64,000 bases of DNA, taken from the NCBI GenBank assembly GCA_028288025.1, contig JAQBOM010000040.1, forward strand, positions 62,001 through 126,000, written 5' to 3'. The DNA is from Mucilaginibacter sp. GTDB taxonomy: Bacteria > Bacteroidota > Bacteroidia > Sphingobacteriales > Sphingobacteriaceae. A program made the position numbers and the translations under genes. A model generated the notes under the pieces. The model ran no database searches. It was not told the DNA's origin and saw nothing but the letters and a program-made list of their open reading frames with translations. Each line of letters opens with the position of its first letter. Position 1 is the stretch's first letter. Shown piece by piece: positions 58,171 to 64,000 of the stretch.

Positions 58171-59508
58171 TCAATGTAAATCTACAGCATCTTCCTCATT
58201 TATCAGCAGTTCGAGTTTAACCGATTCAATATTCTGGTCGGATTTTTTAAGGACGGTAATATTATATCCGTTTGATTCCTTCTGCTCGCCAACCTCGGGG
58301 ATCTTACCAAAAATATCACCCAGCCAGCCGGAAACGGTGTCAAAGTCGCCGTCTTCGGGCAAGTCATGTGGTAAATGCTCGTTCACATCATAGATGGGAG
58401 CAAGGGCGTTTACGATAAACTCCCGCTCATTCACCCGTTCAACAATTGGTTTTTCCTCGTCGTACTCATCCTGTATCTCGCCCACCAATTCTTCAACTAT
58501 ATCCTCAAGTGTCACCATCCCCGCTGTCCCGCCAAACTCATCCGATACAATGGCTATCTGGATGCGCTTTTGCTGCAGTTCGGCCATCAGGTCGTTAATT
58601 TTTTTTGTTTCGGGAACGAAGTAGGGTTTGCGGATGATGTCCTTTAAAATGATCTCTTCATTGCGTGCCAGCAGGGGCAAAATATCCTTGGCGTGCACGA
58701 TGCCTACAATCTTATCGATCACGTCATCATAAACAGGCATTCGCGAGTAACCTTCGGTAATTAGTATCTCCAGCAATTCATCTTTTTGGGTATTGATATC
58801 TACGCCTGATATTTTTGTGCGGGGAACCATTATATTTTTAACGACGCGTTCATTGAAGTCGAATACATTTTGAATAAGCTCGTGCTCGTTTGAGTCGATG
58901 GCGCCGGTCTCTTTGCCCTGGTCAAGCAGGTACTGTAATTCTTCGGAGCTATGGTGTGCTTCGCCTTGTACGGTTTGTATCCCGATAAGCCTAAGAATAA
59001 AATTGGCAAAGCCATTCAATACCCAGATGATCGGCCTGAAAACTACGAAAAAGAAACGCAACGGAACCGAGATGGTCATCACTGTACGTACCGATCGTTG
59101 TATAGCGATCGACTTAGGGGCCAGCTCACCAAATACGATATGCAGAATGGTAATAAACGCAAAGGCCACTATGTGGCTGGTATTGATGATAATGGGCGAT
59201 GTAATGACCAGGCCAAATAACGAAAACAGGTTAAGCATTAGCTTGGTAGCCACTTCCTGGCCCACCCAGCCTAAGCCCAGCGAAGCAATGGTAATGCCCA
59301 GTTGAGTAGCAGCAAGATAACCGTCGAGGTTATGCATAATGCCGCGGGCTATTTTTGCCACCGGACTGCCCGACTTGGCCTTGAGCTCAATCTGTGAGCC
59401 CCTTACCCGTACCATCGCAAACTCGGCAGCTACAAAAAAGCCGTTCAGCAGTACCAGGAAAAAGGTCAGGAAAAGGTATAAGCCGCTTATTTCAAGGTCA
59501 GGGTGCAT
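58171..59508 (-). CDS. CNNM/CorC-type hemolysin-family membrane protein
   Basis: A 445-residue protein with a CNNM/DUF21 membrane domain of about four helices ('LLNGFFVAAEFAMVRVRGSQ', 'TQLGITIASLGLGWVGQEVA', 'FGELAPKSIAIQ'). A CBS-domain pair ('RTKISGVDINTQKDELLEIL' to about 340) and a CorC_HlyC C-terminal domain follow. Such proteins act as Mg/Co efflux or divalent cation regulators, and one branch is GldE, needed for gliding. Which branch this is cannot be settled by eye. It starts 3 bases after ppa. Confidence 0.9.
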   Translation of the reverse strand: MHPDLEISGLYLFLTFFLVLLNGFFVAAEFAMVRVRGSQIELKAKSGSPVAKIARGIMHNLDGYLAATQLGITIASLGLGWVGQEVATKLMLNLFSLFGLVITSPIIINTSHIVAFAFITILHIVFGELAPKSIAIQRSVRTVMTISVPLRFFFVVFRPIIWVLNGFANFILRLIGIQTVQGEAHHSSEELQYLLDQGKETGAIDSNEHELIQNVFDFNERVVKNIMVPRTKISGVDINTQKDELLEILITEGYSRMPVYDDVIDKIVGIVHAKDILPLLARNEEIILKDIIRKPYFVPETKKINDLMAELQQKRIQIAIVSDEFGGTAGMVTLEDIVEELVGEIQDEYDEEKPIVERVNEREFIVNALAPIYDVNEHLPHDLPEDGDFDTVSGWLGDIFGKIPEVGEQKESNGYNITVLKKSDQNIESVKLELLINEEDAVDLH

Positions 59509-59511
59509 GTA

Positions 59512-60060
59512 TTATGATTGATATACAGGAAAGGTAGAAGTATATAATTCCATGCTTTCCTTTATTACTTTGTGTGCATAACGCATTCCTAAAAGATGTT
59601 CGATGGTGACGTTTTTACCTTCAAGCTTTTTATAATCTTTAAAAAAACGTACGATTTCTGTCATGGCATGAGGCGGCATTTCAGCCAGGTCGTTGATATA
59701 ATTAACCGACATGTCGTTTTTTGCTACCGCGATGATCTTATCATCCTGCTCGCCATTGTCAACCATGTGCATCACGCCAATTACCTTCGCCTCGATAATT
59801 GCCATTGGAAATACATCAATGGAGCAAAGCACCAGGATGTCCAGAGGGTCATTATCATCGCAATAGGTTTGCGGGATAAAGCCGTAATTAGCCGGGTACA
59901 TTACAGATGAAAACAATACCCGGTCGAGCTTTAACAGGCCGGATGGTTTGTCAATTTCGTATTTGGCTTTCGAGCCTTTCGGGATCTCAATAACTGCGTT
60001 AACAATTTCGGGAACATTATCACCGGGCGAAACCTGGTGCCAGGGATGTTGTGTACTCAT
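59512..60060 (-). CDS. ppa: Inorganic pyrophosphatase
   Basis: Soluble type I pyrophosphatase hydrolyses PPi and pulls biosynthesis forward. The 182 residues include 'IEIPKGSKAKYEID', 'YPANYGFIPQTYCDDNDPLD' with the signature D-[SGDN]-D-P-x-D, and 'GVMHMVDNGEQDDKIIAV'. The length is normal. It is the second gene of the dedA operon. Confidence 0.96.
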   Translation of the reverse strand: MSTQHPWHQVSPGDNVPEIVNAVIEIPKGSKAKYEIDKPSGLLKLDRVLFSSVMYPANYGFIPQTYCDDNDPLDILVLCSIDVFPMAIIEAKVIGVMHMVDNGEQDDKIIAVAKNDMSVNYINDLAEMPPHAMTEIVRFFKDYKKLEGKNVTIEHLLGMRYAHKVIKESMELYTSTFPVYQS

Positions 60061-60067
60061 TTATTCT

Positions 60068-60715
60068 CTATTTTAATTCATTAACATTTGCGCGTTTTTG
60101 CAAAGTCTTTTTTAACAAAGCAAAAATCAGCGGAATTGTTGTAATTATTATCAATCCCAGAATAATATATTCCAGGTAGTCATGCAGGCGCGGATATCTT
60201 CGTCCTAAAAAGAAACCGGCTAAAGTAAAAGTAGTTACCCAGGCAATGCTGCCGATAAAGTTATACAAGGTAAATTTTTTCAGGTCGACTTTTACAATGC
60301 CTGCAAAGATAGGTGCAAATGTCCGAATAATCGGGAAAAATCTGCCTAATACTAAAGCCATGCCGCCATGTTTGAGATAAAATTCCTCGGCGAGTTCAAC
60401 ATAGCGCCTTTTAAAGAATAAGGAGTTGTCTTTGCTGAATAACCTGGGCCCGGCACGGTATCCGAACCAGTAACCAACGTAATTGCCCAGTATGCCCGCA
60501 GCAATAAGAGAAAGCACAAGGGTGTAGATAGAGATATTGAACCTTCCTGTTGAACATAGAAGCCCGGATGTAAACAGCAGGTAATCTCCCGGCAGAAAAA
60601 AACCGAAAAACAAACCGGTCTCAGCAAAAACAATAACAAGCAGGAAGTAAAACCCCAAGCTTATAATCGATTGAGCGTCCGTTAGATTTTGTAGGTATTC
60701 CCAAAAACTTGTCAT
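60068..60715 (-). CDS. DedA/VTT-family membrane protein
   Basis: A 215-residue inner-membrane protein with the DedA features 'ETGLFFGFFLPGDYLLFTSG', 'GNYVGYWFGYRAGPRLFS', 'HGGMALVLGRFFPIIRTFAP' (with the conserved Arg) and 'IVKVDLKKFTLYNFIGSIAW'. DedA proteins are undecaprenyl-phosphate or phospholipid scramblases and affect envelope homeostasis. It is the first gene of the operon, 57 bases after nuoN. Confidence 0.92.
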   Translation of the reverse strand: MTSFWEYLQNLTDAQSIISLGFYFLLVIVFAETGLFFGFFLPGDYLLFTSGLLCSTGRFNISIYTLVLSLIAAGILGNYVGYWFGYRAGPRLFSKDNSLFFKRRYVELAEEFYLKHGGMALVLGRFFPIIRTFAPIFAGIVKVDLKKFTLYNFIGSIAWVTTFTLAGFFLGRRYPRLHDYLEYIILGLIIITTIPLIFALLKKTLQKRANVNELK

Positions 60716-60772
60716 CCGCTATATCTGTAAAATTACAAATATTAAATCAATTTGTAATATTTGCTTTACAGA

Positions 60773-62152
60773 TTATAAGAGGCCGGACAGCAAAGCGGGG
60801 AACAAACCAATAACAATTGTTGCTAACGCGGAAATACCCAGAACAAATTTATAGTAATCGGGTACGGTCACCTCGTCGCGGTCGGCATCGCGGAAATACA
60901 TGGCGATAATGACCCTGAAATAGTAGAAAATGCTGATGATGGCATTTACTACCGCCAGGATAACCAATACTACCTGGTATTGCCTGAGCGCAGCCGAGAA
61001 CATGAAAAACTTACCGATAAAGCCCGCTGTAAGCGGAATTCCAGCCAGGGATAACATTGCGATCGTTAACGTAAGGGCCAGGAACGGGTTTTTCTTTGAC
61101 AAACCGTTAAAGCTTTCGAAGCTATCGCTGCCTGATTGCTGCTGAACCAATATCAACGCGCCGAATGCGATTATAGATGCAATAGAATAGGCGGTCGCAT
61201 ACATGAACACCGAGCTGGCCGAGCTTGCACCGAGGGCCACAATAGCAAACAGCAGGTATCCTGCGTGTGATATGCTCGAAAACGCCAGCATACGTTTAAA
61301 GCTTTGCTGGTATATGGCTGTTATGTTGCCAATGAATAGAGTGACAATGGTAATGACCAGCAATACCGGCACCCAGAAATCGGAAAGTGGGGCAAAGCAG
61401 GCAGTAAACAACCGCAGGAATGCCGCGAAGCCGGCCGTTTTTGCAACGGTTGACATGAAAGCGGTTATCAGTGTTGGCGAACCTTCATACACATCCGGCG
61501 TCCAGAAATGGAAGGGTGCAACGCCTACTTTGAAACAAAGGCCAACGATAATTAACAGTATACCTGTATAAAACATCGGGTCGATCGTATGGGGATGTTC
61601 AACTACCCAGTTGCGTATGGCTTCGAGGTTGAATGAGCCTGAGGCGCCGTATATCAGTGTTATGCCAAATAATAAAAATCCGGTTGAGAAAGCACCCATC
61701 AGGAAGTATTTTAATGCCGCTTCGTTCGAGGCGAAGTCGTTCTTTTTTATCCCCGCAAGGATATACAAGCTTACCGACATGATCTCGATGCCGATAAACA
61801 ACATCGTTAGGTTATAAAAAGAAACCATCACAATAATACCGGCCAGCGAAAACAGGATGATGGCATAATATTCGGCAATGTGGCTGCTTATCCTTTCAAA
61901 ATAACCTTTTGATAAAAACAGTATCAGTATGGTTGATATAATGGTGATAACAGAAAATGCTATGGCGAAGTTGTCATATAACATCATGCCGTGATAGATG
62001 GGCTGCGCGCTGTTGTTCCATTGTGCAATGCTTAAACCTGCAGCTGCCAGTAAGCCAAGTATGGTAACGGGCAACAACGCTTTTTGGGCCTTATATAAGC
62101 CCAGGTATAAAAGCAGTATAGGTAAAATGGATATGATTATTAATGTATTCAT
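60773..62152 (-). CDS. nuoN: NADH-quinone oxidoreductase subunit N
   Basis: This 459-residue complex I membrane subunit has about 14 helices and proton-pump features: 'FIGIEIMSVSLYILAGIKKN' (Glu on helix 5), 'LKYFLMGAFSTGFLLFGITL' with a key Lys, 'FKVGVAPFHFWTPDVYEGSP' with Lys and His, and 'FKRMLAFSSISHAGYLL'. It starts within nuoM's stop codon. Last gene of the visible nuoL-nuoM-nuoN run. Confidence 0.96.
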   Translation of the reverse strand: MNTLIIISILPILLLYLGLYKAQKALLPVTILGLLAAAGLSIAQWNNSAQPIYHGMMLYDNFAIAFSVITIISTILILFLSKGYFERISSHIAEYYAIILFSLAGIIVMVSFYNLTMLFIGIEIMSVSLYILAGIKKNDFASNEAALKYFLMGAFSTGFLLFGITLIYGASGSFNLEAIRNWVVEHPHTIDPMFYTGILLIIVGLCFKVGVAPFHFWTPDVYEGSPTLITAFMSTVAKTAGFAAFLRLFTACFAPLSDFWVPVLLVITIVTLFIGNITAIYQQSFKRMLAFSSISHAGYLLFAIVALGASSASSVFMYATAYSIASIIAFGALILVQQQSGSDSFESFNGLSKKNPFLALTLTIAMLSLAGIPLTAGFIGKFFMFSAALRQYQVVLVILAVVNAIISIFYYFRVIIAMYFRDADRDEVTVPDYYKFVLGISALATIVIGLFPALLSGLL

Positions 62153-63615
62153 TATTTTACTTGCGCAAATTTTAGGGTTACTGTTTGAACTAAATTACTA
62201 ACGGCTGCCTCGGATATGTGCAAAATAGGCTGTGGATAAATGCCAATAACGATAACTAAAGCGCAGATGATACCCAGCACCAGTTTCTCCGAGCCGCTGA
62301 TGTCGGCGAAAACGGCGGTTAACGCATTGGTTTCGCCCTGCATTACTTTTTTATACATGCGCAGCATATAAACCGCGCCGAATATCATGGTTAAACCAGC
62401 AACAGCAACTGCCCATAAATTAAACTGGAAAACGCTGTTAAGCAATAAAAACTCACCAACAAAACCGTTGGTTAAAGGTAAAGCAACGGTGCCCAATACG
62501 ATGATAAGGAATGCGAGCGCAAACTGCGGCGCTACTTTGGCTATGCCGCCCATTTCACTGATCTCGCGGGTATTTAAACGCCTGCTGATAATGTCCCAGA
62601 TAAAGAACAAACCTACTACGTTGATACCGTGACTCAACATCTGGATCATTGCGCCTTGTACGCCTTGAATTGTCCAGGCAAATATACCGGCGGATATTAA
62701 GCCTACGTGGGCTATTGATGAATAGGCTACTAACCTTTTGCCATCCCGTTGTTTGAATGCGATAACGGATGCATACACAATACCAATGATGGAAAGAACA
62801 ATGGCAAATGTTCGCCATTCCAAAAATCCCAGCGGCGCGTTTGGTATCAGCCAGCGGATGACACCGTAAATACCCATCTTTAGCATGATACCCGATAGCA
62901 TCATAGTACCTGCTGAAGGCGCTTCGGTATAGGTATCGGGCTGCCAGGTATGGAACGGGAATATCGGCATCTTAATGGCAAAAGCCAGGAAGAAGGCCCA
63001 GAATACCCACGACTGGTGCTGTGCATCCAGCGCCAAATTATAAAACTGGAAAAGGTCGTAAGTTTTTGCGGGTGTTTGCAGGTACAGGTAAATAATACCC
63101 AGCAGCATAAATAACGATCCTGAAAAAGTATAGATAAAAAACTTGAGCGTTATACGGATGCGGTTTTCGCCGCCCCACAGCGCGCTGATAAAATAAATAG
63201 GTATCAATGCGGCTTCCCATCCCACATAAAATAAAAATCCGTCTAAAGCGGTAAAAACAACCAGCAAGCCCGCCTGCATAAACAGGATAAGCGCGTAAAA
63301 AGCCGGCGCGTTTTTATACTCGTGTTTGTAGGTAGTTAAAATAATAAGCGGAACCAGCAGGGTGGTCAACAATACCATAACCATGCTGATGCCATCAATA
63401 CCTGCATTAAAGTAAATACCCAGCTTAGGCAACCATGGGATATCAGTGGCAAATTGTACACTGGCATCAGGCACAAAGCGTGATAAGAATAGGGCAGCTA
63501 CAGCCAGCTCGGCGACAGAAAAAGTTAAAGCCGCGTGTTTGGCTGTGCCGTTTTTAAATAGTAAAACAGCAAGGCCCGCAATTACCGGTAAAAAAATTAA
63601 AATACTAACCGTCAT
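62152..63615 (-). CDS. nuoM: NADH-quinone oxidoreductase subunit M
   Basis: A 487-residue proton-pumping subunit of complex I. Motifs include 'NAGIDGISMVMVLLTTLLVP', 'YVGWEAALIPIYFISALWGG' (Glu of helix 5), 'FAIKMPIFPFHTWQPDTYTE' with Lys and His, and 'AYSSIAHVGLISAGIFAW'. About 14 helices. It starts 25 bases after nuoL and overlaps nuoN by one base. Confidence 0.96.
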   Translation of the reverse strand: MTVSILIFLPVIAGLAVLLFKNGTAKHAALTFSVAELAVAALFLSRFVPDASVQFATDIPWLPKLGIYFNAGIDGISMVMVLLTTLLVPLIILTTYKHEYKNAPAFYALILFMQAGLLVVFTALDGFLFYVGWEAALIPIYFISALWGGENRIRITLKFFIYTFSGSLFMLLGIIYLYLQTPAKTYDLFQFYNLALDAQHQSWVFWAFFLAFAIKMPIFPFHTWQPDTYTEAPSAGTMMLSGIMLKMGIYGVIRWLIPNAPLGFLEWRTFAIVLSIIGIVYASVIAFKQRDGKRLVAYSSIAHVGLISAGIFAWTIQGVQGAMIQMLSHGINVVGLFFIWDIISRRLNTREISEMGGIAKVAPQFALAFLIIVLGTVALPLTNGFVGEFLLLNSVFQFNLWAVAVAGLTMIFGAVYMLRMYKKVMQGETNALTAVFADISGSEKLVLGIICALVIVIGIYPQPILHISEAAVSNLVQTVTLKFAQVK

Positions 63616-63640
63616 TTTATTTTGTAAACGTTACTCGTTT

Positions 63641-64000
63641 TTATGCTTTAACTAAAATGTACATTAACACCGAAACAATGCCTGCTACCATCATAAAAAT
63701 ATAGAAACCTACATTTCCGGATTGTAATAAACGCAGCCCCTTGCTTGATTCAACAGCCCCTTTGCCCAGCCCGTTCACGATGCCGTCGATACCCATCTGG
63801 TCAATCACTTTATAGAAGAATACGGATAGTGCATCAAGCGGTTTGCGGATGACGGTATCATATAATTCGTCGACATGAAATTTATGGTAGGACAGGTTGA
63901 CCAGTGCCGGGCGCTCTTCCGCATCCGAAACAGGCACATGGGCGTTTTTGATGTATTTGATGTAAGCATATATCAGCGCAAACACAGCGCCTGAAACAGA
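63641..64000 (-). CDS. nuoL: NADH-quinone oxidoreductase subunit L, C-terminal end
   Basis: The frame is open to the window edge; 119 residues of the C-terminus are visible. 'VDELYDTVIRKPLDALSVFF' followed by 'KGLRLLQSGNVGFYIFMMVA' is the lateral amphipathic helix and last transmembrane helix of NuoL. The frame continues upstream of the GTG at 63985, so that codon is internal. Gene order nuoL-nuoM-nuoN is the usual one. Confidence 0.92.
   Translation of the reverse strand, partial: SVSGAVFALIYAYIKYIKNAHVPVSDAEERPALVNLSYHKFHVDELYDTVIRKPLDALSVFFYKVIDQMGIDGIVNGLGKGAVESSKGLRLLQSGNVGFYIFMMVAGIVSVLMYILVKA

Overview
The window reads as chromosomal DNA of a Bacteroidota bacterium, most likely a Sphingobacteriaceae member near Mucilaginibacter or Pedobacter. 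The reasons are: gliding/type IX secretion genes (a GldJ-like lipoprotein and a PorV-like channel), promoter -7 boxes of the TAnnTTTG type with almost no Shine-Dalgarno sequences, a LytS/LytT-type sensor-regulator pair, families typical of the phylum (SIMPL, DUF4159, TM2, lmo0937-type and M61 proteins), and many short intergenic palindromic repeats. I see no rRNA, tRNA, insertion sequence, prophage or CRISPR array. The sequence is cut at both ends: a probable sensor-kinase-like gene at the left and nuoL at the right.

Layout. 1-5.6 kb: a truncated membrane/coiled-coil protein, Ku, a YciE/YciF-type ferritin-like stress protein, a small lmo0937-type membrane protein, an M61 peptidase, and a receiver-only regulator coupled by an ATGA overlap to an N-acetylglucosamine-kinase-like ATPase. 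5.6-17.9 kb: lnt, rsmI, serS, two paralogous degenerate receiver-like proteins, a SIMPL protein, a serine hydrolase, TM2 and ABM proteins, gcvP and pdxJ. 18-28.3 kb: a secreted deacetylase-like protein, an MFS permease, an M28 peptidase, ridA-recG, a small membrane protein, an OmpA-family major outer-membrane protein, aminopeptidase P and meaB. 28.5-34.0 kb: an AT-rich surface-glycan cluster (four glycosyltransferases around an MsbA-like ABC exporter). 34.2-42.8 kb: an outer-membrane barrel, a GH3 enzyme, a 1124-residue GH18-like/CE4/GT2 fusion, a FeoB-associated Cys-rich peptide, a class I amidotransferase, a Nudix hydrolase and PlsC. 42.9-46.7 kb: a LytTR regulator and kinase divergent from a micro-membrane protein plus ABC transporter. 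46.8-51.4 kb: an M28 peptidase and a UvrD-like helicase-nuclease. 51.5-52.4 kb: an orphan antitoxin-like gene and a nucleotidyltransferase pair. 52.5-56.0 kb: ispF, porV, gldJ. 56.1-64 kb: a biotinyl carrier protein, a DUF4159/rsmE/CNNM/ppa/dedA operon and nuoN-nuoM-nuoL.

How they fit together. Most genes are housekeeping: complex I, the glycine cleavage system, B6 and isoprenoid synthesis, tRNA charging, rRNA methylation, DNA repair and lipoprotein maturation. Envelope functions recur: Lnt, OmpA, PorV, GldJ, the glycan cluster, the GH18/CE4/GT2 fusion and GH3. The parts most worth following up are the LytTR-controlled ABC module, which has a 21-bp-phased direct repeat in its divergent promoter region, the paired nucleotidyltransferase cassette, the twin pseudo-receivers, the trifunctional glycan enzyme with an altered GH18 motif, and a dispersed repeat made of helically phased TGTATCA units. 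Several start codons were moved inward from the longest open frame. The clearest case is lnt, where the longer frame is only an intergenic repeat read as protein.
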